Shown here in pieces: positions 25,494 through 34,894 of a DNA stretch of 64,000 bases. The notes under the pieces were generated by a model. The model made no database searches, had not been told where the DNA came from, and saw only the letters and a program-made list of their open reading frames with translations. The stretch is taken from the NCBI GenBank assembly GCA_964017195.1, contig OZ024887.1:310001-374000 (forward strand), given 5' to 3'. Origin of the DNA: Siderastrea radians (taxonomy: Eukaryota; Cnidaria; Anthozoa; Scleractinia; Rhizangiidae). Within the stretch, counting starts at the first letter, position 1. Each line of letters opens with the position of its first letter. Both the position numbers and the translations under genes were made by a program.

Positions 25494-27126
25494 TTAATAA
25501 TAATAATAACAAAAACAACAACAACAATGACAACTTTATTTAAGTGTCACTTAAACTGAATTAATGTTAGATAAGAGATTGCCATTACACAGTGCAAAGT
25601 TTATTGCACTGTGTATTTGCAGTTACATGAATATGTATGGTTCATGAATCGTTTTACCCACCCATCTTTCACAGACTTGGTGAAACCCAGTGTCTGCCAG
25701 GCATTTAATTAAAATTCCACCAGTTTAGACACAAATCTACCAGGTTGTTTTAATTTATAACCTGGGAGGTCAGTGATTTATGAAATTTAGTTGTATATGT
25801 TTCGTAAGCAGTACAAAGCAACAAAACACAGCTTCATTCCTTGAGCTAGGGTGCATATTTTCAGCGGTTCGCTGGGGTGATCAGCCCTGTATGATTTAAA
25901 GGATGGGAGTTCGATCAAATAAATGCCAGAGGTATCAAGGGTTGTCCAAGGGCATGCCCCCCACCCCCCCAGAAAACGTTTTAATTTAAGCCCTTAGAAG
26001 TGCAATTTCCATTGCTGAATTTGAGTGACAATTGAAATTATTAAACTGCTTTTAATTAATATCAGCTTGATTTTGCTTGAACTTATAGCAAAATAGAATA
26101 AATTTCAACCGTTTATAACAAGTGGCAAGGTTTTGGAAAACTGTGTAGGGCCTTCCTCACCAGGGATACTAAATTTTACACCAGTGATAAACAAAACTTG
26201 CCAGGGATTTTTCAAGAATTTGCTAGGACAAGAGAGGTCTAAATTTCACCAAAGGGGCAAAGTAATTCACCAGGGGCCCGTTTCTCGAAAGTCCCAGTAA
26301 CTTTTCGGGCCTGGAGCTATATTTTAAAATCAAAATCTATATAATGGTGGTGTAGCTTTTAGCCCGCAAACTAGCTTGACTTGTTTCGTCAACTTAGAAT
26401 TTTACTTCTTAGCTTTAAACACCAACGAAATTTGAATCTTTAAGGTAAATTTCACGCTCATAAAATAGCTTTCCAGGCCCAAAAAGTTAACGGGACATTC
26501 GAGAAACGGGCCCCAGGTCTGTTACAGAGGGGTGTTTTTAAAAATTAAGGTCAACTCTTCAAGAGAGGGCAATAAAATGCCTTGAGATCTCAAATTGCGC
26601 TACTATTTTTCCTCCCTATTTACAGTGTTTTGATTGTCTGTTGAACATTGAGAGTCTAGACAGAAAGATGATTCACATGGAGGAGCGAGAAAGGCAAGTG
26701 TGCATTTATTGTTTTCAGGATGCTTCTCTCTTTGAACAATTTGGGAGAGATAAGATATTCTTAGACATTTTCAACCACTCACTGCTGATAACTATTCCTA
26801 GTAAATAGCTGTGTTTTAGGTTGAGAGCTGTTTTCAAAGTATGAAACAAATAAAATGATTTCCTCATTCTGTTTTCTTTCTAGGAAGAGAATTCTCTTCA
26901 GTCTCCCTGAGATATTACAACGTACTTTGTTCATCTTCTTCTTCTGAAACCACTATTTTTGTAAAATCACTTAGGTACACTGTACAGGCAAATCTCACTT
27001 TATGGACAACAGATGCTTCATTAATAAGGACAATTATCCTGGTGCCATTTATACAAAATAGAGACAACCCTTAGTACACTTTTTCTTCTCCCAACAATAG
27101 GGTTTTGTCGTAATAATAATAATAAC

Positions 27127-27168
<42 letters not shown>

Positions 27169-30100
27169 TTTATTTACCTGTCAAAAGTGATCTAAAACCC
27201 TGTAATGACAGGGTGCTAATTGGGGACACACTGTACACTAAATTTCCACCATACACTAATGTTGGCTTTTAATTTGTTTCAGAAATGAACTTATTGAAAC
27301 CAGGAAGCTCATTGTTACCAAACTGTTCAATCTTTTAAAACTTTCCACAGAAGATTCTGCAAAGTATGTCACAGTAATTGCCTTTTTGGTGGTTTTAACA
27401 AACAAAGGATTAAGAACTAAGTTGATATGATTCTGAATTGTGAGTTTCTAATGTTTATGCTCTACATGTATTTCTGGTCATGGAATTAGAGTTTCCTTAT
27501 TATTTCCACGGTGCTGTGTTTTCTTGTTCGACGTTGTGTTTCCTCTTTGAGTTTCTGAGATCTGTGTTTTGTTTTTCAGGTGTGATGATGAGTTTTTTGT
27601 TCAATTTCTATCAGTCCACAAAGGAAAGTTTCTTCTCTCTAGAGCACTACCCATGTTTAACACGGTAAGATTAAATCTAAATCCCATTTGTGCAGTTAAA
27701 ATTACCTTTTCCCTTAAGATTTTATCAATATGCTACCACATCTGTTGACTGGAGGTACAGCGTAATCTTTGAATAGGCAACTACACCCCAGTGTCGTCAT
27801 CTAGATGGAATGGTGGTACTCTTAGTAGCCTGTTCCAGGCCGCCTTGTCTCTCCCCAGTCCCTTCGCTTTTTTTCGTGATCTTTTTCTCAATTCACGCTT
27901 TACCCACTATCTCGGAGCCTCGAACAGGCTATACTCTTAGTTACTGTTATAAATTAACATGAGAAGGTGCGTTCGTGTGGCCTCAAGTATTACTAGAATC
28001 TAATCTTATTCTTCAGTGACATCATAGATGTTGATATTATGGATGAAGAAAGAACACGGGGCATTAAAAGAACCTACAAAGAACTGAAAACGTTTATTAA
28101 AAAAATGTTACATGAAGGTTGTCTCTAGGATGTTTTTCATCACAAGTGCGAAGGATGTTCACTTTGGTCAACAGAGCTGAATTGCTTATAATTTTAAGTA
28201 TGTGTATTGGCCAATTCTAAAGTTATTCCGAAAACCTGCAGACAAATACGGTCAACTCTCGCCTTGCGGACACCTTGCTTCTACGGATACCTCGTTATTA
28301 CGGACGGGAGCTGAGATCCTGGCAAAGAAGAATTTACTGAACATAACTCCCGCTCTTATGGACTGGCTCTACTACGTACACCAAATCTTGGTGCCAATGG
28401 TGTCCGTTATGACGACAGTTGATTGAAACAATAAGGCAATACATGCTGGTGAACTGGTTTGGATACAAGCTCTACAATAACTTACTGTTGTTTGTTGATT
28501 GTTATTAGGGACAAGTAGAAGCGGTGTTAATAGCCATAACCAGAAATATCACACCACTCATTAAAAAGGACACCAGTGAAGAAGTAAGAATAGCAATACA
28601 CCGTTCATTGCAAAGTAAACATTTTATCTTAGACCTCCTTGAACAAAGAGTTTCACGGAACTTGTTTGTGATAATCTACAAAGCCACTGTGTAGCTTGGA
28701 TGAGTTCCTGTTAAGTAAATTTAAAAATACATATAATGTTATTAACTTAAAGGAAATAATAGGTAATAATAACAATAATAATAATATTAATAGTAATAAT
28801 AATAATAAGAAGAAGAAGAAGAAGAAAGAAGGAAGAAGAAGAAGAAGAAGAAGAAGAAGAAGAAGAAGAAGAAGAAGAAGAAGAAGAAGAAGAAGAAGAA
28901 GAAGAAGAAGAAGAAGAAGAAGAAGAAGAAGAAAAGAAGAAGAAGAAGAAGAAGAAGAAGAAGAAGAAGAAGAAGAAGAAGAAGAAGAAGGAAGAAGAAG
29001 AAGAAGAAGAAGAAGAAGAAAAGAAGAAGAAGAAAGAAGAAGAAGAAGAAGAAGAAGAAGAAGAAGAAGAAGAAGAAGAAGAAGAAGAAGAAGAAGAAGA
29101 AGAAGAAGAAGAAGAAGAAGAAGAAGAAGAAGAAGAAGAAGAAGAAGAAGAAGAAGAAGAAGAAGAAGAAGAAGAAAGAAGAAGAAGAAGAAGAAGAAGA
29201 AGAAGAGAAGAAGAAGAAGAAGAAGAAGAAGAAGAAGAAGAAGAAGAAGAGAAAAGAAGAAGAAGAAGAAGAAGAAGAAGAAGAAGAAGAAGAAGAAGAG
29301 AAGAAGAAGAAGAAGAAGAAGAAGAAGAAGAAGAAGAAGAAGAAGAAGAAGAAGAAGAAGAAGAAGAAGAAGAAGAAGAAGAAGAAGAAGAAGAAGAAGA
29401 AGAAGAAGAAGAAGAAAGAAAGAAGAAAAAAGAAAGAAGAAGAAGAAGAAGAAGAAGAAGAAGAAGAAGAAGAAGAAGAAGAAGAAGAAGAAGAAGAAGA
29501 AGAAGAAGAAGAAGAAGAAGAAGAAGAAGAAGAAGAAGAAGAAGAAGAAGAAGAAGAAGAAGAAGAAGAAGAAGAAGAAGAAGAAGAAGAAGAAGAAGAA
29601 GAAGAAGAAGAAGAAGAAGAAGAAGAAGAAGAAGAAGAAGAAGAAGAAGAAGAAGAAGAAGAAGAAGAAGAAGAAGAAGAAGAAGAAGAAGAAGAAGAAG
29701 AAGAAGAAGAAGAAGAAGAAGAAGAAGAAGAAGAAGAAGAAGAAGAAGAAGAAGAAGAAGAAGAAGACACAAAAGGATGCAACTCTTGCTTTGACATGCA
29801 ACTTGTAACCCAATGGCTATTTTGATGCTGTTATTTAGTTAAGTATATGTATGAATATTTAGCCCTGAATTTTCCATAAGGTTGTTTATAAGGTTGTCGA
29901 GTCGGTGATAAGTGAAACAAAATACAATTTTACTTTCAACCAACATCAATCTTTATTAATATATATATTTTTTTTAAGTGTGTGTGTCGTTTCACCCGCA
30001 GTCATTGCATCATCTGATGGTACCTCTCAATCGAGTGTCAGAGCTGGTGTCACCGCCAGCTGTGATCCGCTGTCTTCAGGACATGGTGTTTGCACAAGGC

Positions 30101-31154
30101 ATCTCCGGCTCACGGGGGTCATCTCTATCTGTTGTCCTGGTTAATCAGGTACGATACAGTTAAACTTTTCCACTTTGTTCCTTGCAGTGTATGTGTATGT
30201 AAAGCGTTCGTCAAGACATGAACGAGCTTCTGCGTATCAGTGGTTTGTCATACATGTATTGCAAATTGTTAGGTTCCACTAACCTTAAAAGAATTGCACA
30301 GCGATCAGTGCTCCACTGACTGGCTCCCTTATGTTTGGTTATCTAGTAGCAGTTAAGCACGATGGTCGTTAAGAATTAAAAATGGAAATTCCAACTTCTT
30401 TCATCTTAAAGAACTGGTGACTTTTTGTTTTGAAAGATAACCTACGTGCAACTTCTTCTCACTGACTTCCCGCAGATAATTTGACTAATTGTCCAAATTA
30501 CGATGTGATAAGGTTACAGGAAGTTGATACCATTCATATCTGGTCTATTTTCAGTTTGGTTTAGGAATTTTGAGCATATTATTGGGAAGAGCAGCCGTCA
30601 TATCCAACAGTTTGACTGAATCTGAGGATGGCACGAGAAAGGCTTGGTATGGAGTGTTCATACTGTTGTAAATATTCATTGATAAATTGATCTGTAGTGT
30701 ATGTTGTGAAAACAAAAATAGAACAACAACTGCTTTTTTGAACAAACAAGACCAAACTCACCATAAAGGAACCCCTCTGTGTTGCAAAACTAATATAGAT
30801 TAGAGCACAATACAAAATTGAGTACGAGTCAGTATAACACTCCTGTGTGGTGTTGTTGACCAGGTATGTGATAGGTTTGACGTGGAAACCACACGCACCT
30901 GCTTCTACTCCAATCTAATGGCCCCCCGTGTTTCTATGACGACCATGATTTTGTGCACCTAAAAAGTTTTTGAATAAATTGTTAATACCCGGCTGCTCGC
31001 GAGCAGTGTTCTCATGGCTGTGTCTATGCGTTCTTTTACAAACGCTGATTAAAAAACCAAAAGGCATCTAAATTTGTCTTAAAAATTGTTGGCAAGTGGC
31101 CATTAACAGTCGTTCTGATCTGAGTTATTATTATTATTATTATTATTATCATCA

Positions 31155-31192
<38 letters not shown>

Positions 31193-32533
31193 GAGAAGAA
31201 GGAAAAGGCAGTAAAATTGCCACTTTTCTATATTGAACTTTGAGAGTTATGAATAAACTTTCACAGGGTAGCCACGTTAACGTGTACAGCCATGCACCCA
31301 CGTTTCCAGTAGAACTAAGTAAATTGTCATGGCGTAGATGTGTATACTTTTTTTCCAGGGAATTTTTGCGTTACACTCATAAACAAATTATCACGGCGTA
31401 GAGGCTTACCCGCTTTTCCAGTAAACTTTGAGACTACCACTACATTTTTGCCCTTTTTAAGCTTAAACGCATGCTGTGTTTTCAGTGAACTTTGAGAGCT
31501 ATGACTACTATAATTGCGTAGACTCATAACCAGATACACGGTGTAGCTAGAGTTGCAGGGCATTAGACAATCTCTCCGATGTTTGCTTGTGAAGTGAGGT
31601 ATCCATTACAGCAAATTTCCTTTGTCAGGTGAACCAAACTAGATGCTGTACTTTCGTTTTACCGCTATTAGAGTATCATAGCATCTCGTCGCTAACTGCC
31701 ACAGAGACGACTACAAAATCCCATAGTGAGAGTCAGTGATCACAGGCAGTTGCTTTTGCAGGCTTTAATTTTTGATTTTCAATTTTTTCAGGCTAAACAT
31801 TGTCTCCCAAGTTGCATCTGAGTTTCAAGATGTACCCGTAAAGCAACTGGGGAGGAATCTTGAAGCTGCTGACAGATTAGTAGCTTTGTTATCCACTTGT
31901 ACTGATCTCCAGACCAAAGCTTTGCTACAGGAGCACTTAAGGTCCGCCATCAATCATTTTTGCGTGTTTATCAATGGTCATTTTCATGACACATTAATAA
32001 TTGGCTCATCTTGAATCATAATCCTATAATTTATTCATCCACCGATCCACCCACTCGCCTCCCATCCATTCATTTAGTCATTTATTATTTTGTCAACAAC
32101 ATACCCAGTGATAGTAACAGTTGCGTGTCTTAATCTTTGTTAGAAGGGTGTCATTCCCTTTTAGAAGACAACTTTAATATGTGCTATTAAAATAAGTGCT
32201 ATTCAGCAACTGTTTCCTTTGTTTTTGACTTAAATGTTCATTTTTCGTCATTTACCAAGTGTCAAAAGTTGAAAAACTTGAAAAGTTGTATTGTGACATT
32301 CTTGAGGAGAATCGACAAGTGTCTGCTAATATAAAGTAGAGGCTGTTAATTTATTTTGTGGTATATGAGCGTGCGTTATATTGAATTTTACATTGTCATT
32401 TTCAACATTGTCATTTTCAACATACACAAAATTGAAAGGACTAAAGAGGGTCTTGTCTCGTTTTTTCACTATTTTCTCTTTTCACTTTTGTTTGTTTGTT
32501 TGTTTTAGGTTGGCTGCTTCTACCAAGTCATAG
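7559..32533 (+). CDS. PATL1: PAT1 homologue 1, mRNA decapping scaffold (20 coding exons)
   Basis: Pat1 proteins bridge the LSM1-7 ring, the helicase DDX6 and the decapping enzyme in cytoplasmic P-bodies. Exons: 7559-7597, 7712-7820, 9772-9962, 10120-10206, 11386-11475, 11914-12075, 13116-13370, 14686-14899, 15471-15823, 19017-19167, 19836-19933, 25385-25456, 26626-26693, 27283-27363, 27580-27664, 28509-28583, 30002-30148, 30555-30646, 31792-31941, 32509-32533. They total 2544 nt, 847 residues plus TAG, with all phases consistent. Residues 14-49 are acidic and contain NDDTFGSGA (40-48), the family's DDX6-binding DxTF motif. Residues 50-460 are Pro/Ser/Gln-rich with MPG repeats at about 333-350. 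DDPYAGLM and [10 protein letters not shown] (464-483) match the conserved middle segment. Residues 590-847 form the helical C-terminal domain. Exon 13 uses a GC donor (AAG/GCAAGT); exon 19 has a weak donor (GTCCGC). Human PATL1 is about 770 residues. UTRs were not determined. Confidence 0.93.
8759..9678. mobile_element. hAT-like non-autonomous element in PATL1 intron 2
   Basis: The ends are AGTGCTCGAAATTAGCGG and CTGATTTCGAGCACT, an imperfect terminal inverted repeat. They are flanked by GCTATGAC (8751-8758) and GCTATGAT (9679-9686), an 8-bp target duplication with one mismatch. An 8-bp duplication and an AGTG-type terminus are typical of hAT transposons. The subterminal regions contain repeated GGTTGTCCGG/CCGGACAACC motifs in both orientations. 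No transposase frame is present, so it depends on a helper. Confidence 0.8.
10248..11208. mobile_element. Foldback element with 9-bp duplication in PATL1 intron 4
   Basis: The termini TAGACTGCGTAGCAAGCATT and the complement of TAGCCTGCGTAGGAAGCATT form inverted arms that continue for about 150 nt, including a shared TTGGGGTGAGCGCAA-like segment. AGGCAGTAG flanks both sides (10239-10247, 11209-11217). A duplication of 8 to 9 bp fits hAT or Mutator-like elements. It inserted 41 nt after the exon 4 donor. A 170-residue open frame inside has no recognisable protein features. Confidence 0.75.
13850..14672 (+). mobile_element. 5'-truncated CR1/L2-like LINE fragment in PATL1 intron 7
   Basis: Two overlapping frames (13860 to about 14105, then 14089-14454) together read as the C-terminal end of a jockey-clade reverse-transcriptase protein: [37 protein letters not shown], then LDWLPV and [11 protein letters not shown]. 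At least one frameshift separates them. The fragment ends in AATAAATT followed by an ATT microsatellite tail, the usual 3' structure of such LINEs. It is dead on arrival: no endonuclease or polymerase core is present. Its orientation matches PATL1, and the tail directly precedes the exon 8 acceptor. Confidence 0.8.
15981..17371. mobile_element. TA-flanked inverted-repeat element in PATL1 intron 9
   Basis: The ends AGGTATTCCTGGAGGCT and AGCCTCCAGGAATACCT are perfect 17-bp complements and are flanked by TA (15979-15980 and 17372-17373). A TA duplication fits the Tc1/mariner superfamily. The element is 1391 bp long and has no transposase frame. Several open frames inside (for example 16648-16929 minus) show no conserved features. 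Confidence 0.8.
17436..17520. repeat. TTGA/GACT microsatellite
   Basis: About 20 tandem tetranucleotides, mostly GATT with several GACT variants, lie between two TA-flanked elements in PATL1 intron 9. Confidence 0.9.
17623..18023. mobile_element. TA-flanked MITE in PATL1 intron 9
   Basis: The termini AGACGAAATCCGCTCAATGT and ACATTGAGCGGAAATCGTCT-like complement share about 40 nt with few mismatches, including TTGCACTTATTGCT-type sequence. TA flanks both ends (17621-17622 and 18024-18025). The element is 401 bp long, non-coding and Tc1/mariner-like by its duplication. Confidence 0.8.
20237..20298. repeat. ATC microsatellite
   Basis: Imperfect CATCATCGT/CATCATCAT trinucleotide array in PATL1 intron 11, ending about 100 nt before the giant foldback element. 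Confidence 0.8.
20400..25250. mobile_element. Giant foldback element (TTAA-flanked) in PATL1 intron 11
   Basis: The left arm (from 20404) begins GTGGCTGTCTCCCTAAGATC and reappears as its complement ending at 25246. TTAA lies at both outer borders (20400-20403 and 25247-25250). The arms stay highly similar for about 1.1 kb and recognisably similar to about 21760 and 23890. A TTAA duplication suggests a piggyBac-type mechanism; TA insertion cannot be excluded because TTAA contains TA. No transposase was found. Matching short open frames on opposite strands (20810-21013 minus and 24637-24840 plus) are simply the two arms. The loop contains a younger 720-bp element. In PATL1 pre-mRNA the arms could pair into a very long duplex. 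Confidence 0.85.
22782..23501. mobile_element. Nested element with CCGGAACG subterminal repeats
   Basis: The ends AGGGCATGTACTTAAAC and GTTTAAGTACATGCCCT are exact complements. CCGGA flanks both (22777-22781 and 23502-23506). Inside each end lies a degenerate tandem array of units such as GGAACGCCGGAACACTTAAACC, inverted between the two ends. The arms continue with AAAGATCGCTGAAAAGAC and its complement. The superfamily is uncertain: a 5-bp duplication is unusual, and CCGG is itself palindromic. It sits in the loop of the 20400-25250 element and is therefore probably younger. Confidence 0.75.
25459..25560 (-). mobile_element. Retroelement 3' end with AAT tail, minus orientation
   Basis: An AAT/AAC microsatellite is followed by CAACTTTATTTAAGTGTC. 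On the minus strand this reads as AAATAAAGTTG plus an ATT tail, the usual end of a short retroposed fragment. A similar end occurs at 27110-27180. No coding part is recognisable. It lies just after PATL1 exon 12. Confidence 0.5.
26274..26513. mobile_element. Small MITE with GGGCCCGTTTCTCGAAA ends in PATL1 intron 12
   Basis: The 240-bp element begins GGGCCCGTTTCTCGAAAGTC and ends with a close complement. CAG flanks both sides (26271-26273 and 26514-26516). The arms share about 40 nt, including AACTTTTCGGGCC. A 3-bp duplication and GGGCCC-type ends suggest a PIF/Harbinger-like origin, which is inference. It is non-coding. Confidence 0.75.
27110..27180 (-). mobile_element. Retroelement 3' end with AAT tail, minus orientation
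   Basis: An AAT array is followed by AACTTTATTTACCTGTC, the minus-strand version of an AATAAAGTT-plus-ATT tail. It is the same kind of end as at 25459 and lies in PATL1 intron 13. Only the tail is recognisable. Confidence 0.5.
28807..29767. repeat. 961-nt homopurine GAA/TTC tract in PATL1 intron 16
   Basis: Every base on the plus strand from 28807 to 29767 is A or G, almost all as AAG/GAA triplets. Scattered interruptions (extra A, missing A, GG) cluster in the first two thirds. The final stretch from about 29436 to 29767 is essentially pure, roughly 110 triplets. The purine strand is the sense strand of PATL1. Long GAA/TTC tracts are known to form intramolecular triplexes and to impede transcription, as in the frataxin intron expansion. 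Open frames through it encode only Lys, Glu and Arg runs and are artefacts. Length in an assembly of such a repeat should be treated with caution. Confidence 0.95.
31126..31192. repeat. ATT microsatellite in PATL1 intron 18
   Basis: About 20 TTA/ATT trinucleotides with a short ATC-rich interruption. It may be the tail of a retroposed fragment, but no body was recognised. Confidence 0.85.
31200..31560. repeat. Degenerate tandem repeat in PATL1 intron 18
   Basis: Phrases recur three to four times in the same order with roughly 100-130 nt spacing: TTTCCAGT, AACTTTGAGAG-CTATGA, then a GGCGTAGA or GCGTAGAC segment with ACTCATAA. The copies are strongly diverged. This looks like an old minisatellite or repeat remnant and is non-coding. 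Confidence 0.5.
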
Positions 32534-33329
32534 ATTTCAGTGTAGAATACAAGACTGTCTTTCATGCGGAGCTCCCGAGTTCACGAGTTAAACTAAGAAA
32601 GAATTGAGAGTCCCAGCACTAGCTTACTTGTATAAAGCGAAAGAGAATCCCGCCACAAGATTTTTGCTATTTTGCTGTAACATAAGTTGTTAAATTGCTA
32701 AGTTAAAAGCTGTAAATACAACTCATTTTGAGGTTACACGTCAGGCGCTCACCATTTGTCAGGACTGCTTACCGTTTCAAAATCAATCGGATAAGAAATT
32801 TTAATAGCGTTGTTATTTGAACTGATTTGAATGATTTGACTTGACCTTGTTGGAAGTTTGACTACTCTCGGGTCCTTCGGTCCAGTTTTGTTCGTTTTCC
32901 TAACACAGATGAAATCGAGGCTTCATTAAGGGAAAAAGGGAAAGGTATAGAAGGTACCCACACCATTTTGGAAAGACTGGACTTTTGGGATGGAAGCTGC
33001 TGCTAGGTTTGTAACAAGAGACAAATAATCAACTGTTGTATCTTCATTTCTTCTGTTATCAGGTGTTAGCGTCGTCGTCATCATCGTGGTCATCATCGTG
33101 GTGGTCGTCGTCGTCGTCATCATCACCATCATCTATCCCGTGTTTCTTTCTCTCTTGGAGAATAGGCCGATGATCCCCTTTTTTGCAGTTATTTGTTTCC
33201 TCTTTAGCCGCGGCCTGACAAATACGTAAGCGCACGAATAGAATTATCGTATACAATGTATCGTAAATTCCTGTTAAAAATAATGATCATTTTTGTATCT
33301 GATAAACAATAGAATCTGACATGGAGGTG

Positions 33330-34065
33330 TATCCTACTTCAGTAAACTGATATAGGGCTAAAAGACAAAAAGAGGAAAAAAATCTCAATTGTGGTTTGAA
33401 TATTTCAACCAGATTGTTTTCTAATTCTTGCATGTAGTTTGCTGTATGCAAAAACAATCCTTCATGGGGTGTTCACTGTATAAATGTTGAAATACAAAAG
33501 AGGAATATTTAATTTTGAAATACAACAAATAATAACCTCAGGGAATTTGAGTAAACGTTTTTTGGCAGAATCACAGAAATTTCATTTCAAAATTAAACGT
33601 AAGAACGCGTTTCATAAATTGCATCTGCATTTAATTGACTCCCAAAAATGTTATTTCTTCCAAACCGATCTGGGATCGAAAAATGAAAACTAAAGTTTTT
33701 TATACTTCAGTAAACTGACGCAGGGTCAAGTGTCACGTAGAGACAAAATCTGTATTGTGGTTAGCTTACAATCATTTTTTTGTTTTTCAATTGGTGCATA
33801 TACTTTGCTGTATACTAAAAATATTTCATGGAGTCTTCACTATATAAAATTTGAAATGCCACCCTCATACCCAGCGTCTTCGTTCCCTTGACCAAGTCGG
33901 GAAACGAGCGACCCTGGAAAGATCAGTGCTGAAAGGGAAGATAAAATAAGATTTACTTTTGAAATGGGACAAATGGTAACCTCACGCTTGTAGAACTTGA
34001 CTGAATGTTTTTTGGCAGAATTGCGGTAATTTCATTTTATATAACGTAATGACACATTATGCAAA
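33330..34065. repeat. Diverged tandem duplication, about 380-bp unit
   Basis: Copy one (about 33340-33600) and copy two (about 33705-34060) share the ordered phrases ACTTCAGTAAACTGA, GTTTGCTGTAT/CTTTGCTGTAT, TTCATGG-GT-TTCACT, AACCTCA and TTTTTTGGCAGAAT. The second copy has an insertion containing GACCAAGTCGGGAAACGAGC. Neither copy codes for protein. Confidence 0.65.
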
Positions 34066-34636
34066 TTGTATCTGAATTTACTCGCAAGGTATTATTTCCC
34101 ATAAAATGTCCTATTTTAAACTTGGATGTCTTATTTTCTACCCAGTGCCGGACAAAAACAGTATAGGACAAACTTCAACAATTTTCCTACTGCTGTACAT
34201 CGAGTTTCGAGTTATTTCAGATCCAATCTCGAGAGGGAATTAGAATAGAAATAAAACTAGAAGTTAACCACGGTTTTTCATACATTGGAAAGTGTTAACT
34301 GGAAGACCAGTGGTACTTCAAGACAGTAATGTCGCCAGGTTTATGATACTCTTCATTTTCTCCACTTGTCTGCGTAACATGATATGCTATGGAGAAAGCA
34401 GCTCTCGATCATTCTTGGGAGTAACGAGTGAAATGGTACAAAAAAAAACTAATATCGGCCATTTTCGTGATGGCGCCGTTTGACTACGCGAACGAGAATT
34501 CATTTAGTTTTTTTTTTTTTTTTTTCCATTTTCTCAAGTTAGGTGAGGTTCTCATGGCTAAATCATTCCTTTGGAGGTGTCCATGAGAAAAAGACGTAAC
34601 CTACCGGTTGCAAGAAAGTTGTAACAAAGTATGTTA

Positions 34637-34894
34637 CAATCCACCATACCGGAAAAGATGGCGGCTGTACATTTTACTACAATACCATGCGAGCCTAACA
34701 CAGCCAATAAGCTCATAAAAAGCCACATTTTTTGCATTAATTTGTCCCGGTGCTAGCAACATTCCGTATGCTAAGTTTGAAGTTTTTAGAACTTTTCTTT
34801 GCGTTTTTATGAGCGTTTTTAGGGTTCGTGTTCGCTGAGAACTATATATCTGGGTAAATGTACCAGTCGCCATCTTTTTCGGTACGGTGGATTG
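34637..34894. mobile_element. Small foldback element
   Basis: The ends CAATCCACCATACCGGAAAA and its close complement enclose 258 bp. The arms extend about 40 nt and include AAGATGGCGGCTGTACATTT. The left flank is TA and the right flank TG, so the duplication, if TA, has one mutation. It is non-coding. Confidence 0.65.

Noticed and set aside
26882..26950. Acceptor TTTCTTTCTAG followed by GAAGAGAATTCTC
   Set aside because: The reading frame continues only to a stop within about 20 codons and does not match Pat1; the acceptor at 27281-27282 gives the expected sequence.
28016..28126. Exon-like segment after TTCTTCAG encoding [15 protein letters not shown]...
   Set aside because: PATL1 exon 15 ends in phase 0, and this acceptor would be followed at once by TGA. 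Exon 15 joins exon 16 (28509) directly and gives the conserved protein.
28653..29813. Very long open frames on both strands (poly-Lys/Glu/Arg and poly-Leu/Ser/Phe)
   Set aside because: They are translations of the GAA/TTC microsatellite in an intron; three minus-strand frames and one plus-strand frame are open simply because the repeat has no stop codons.
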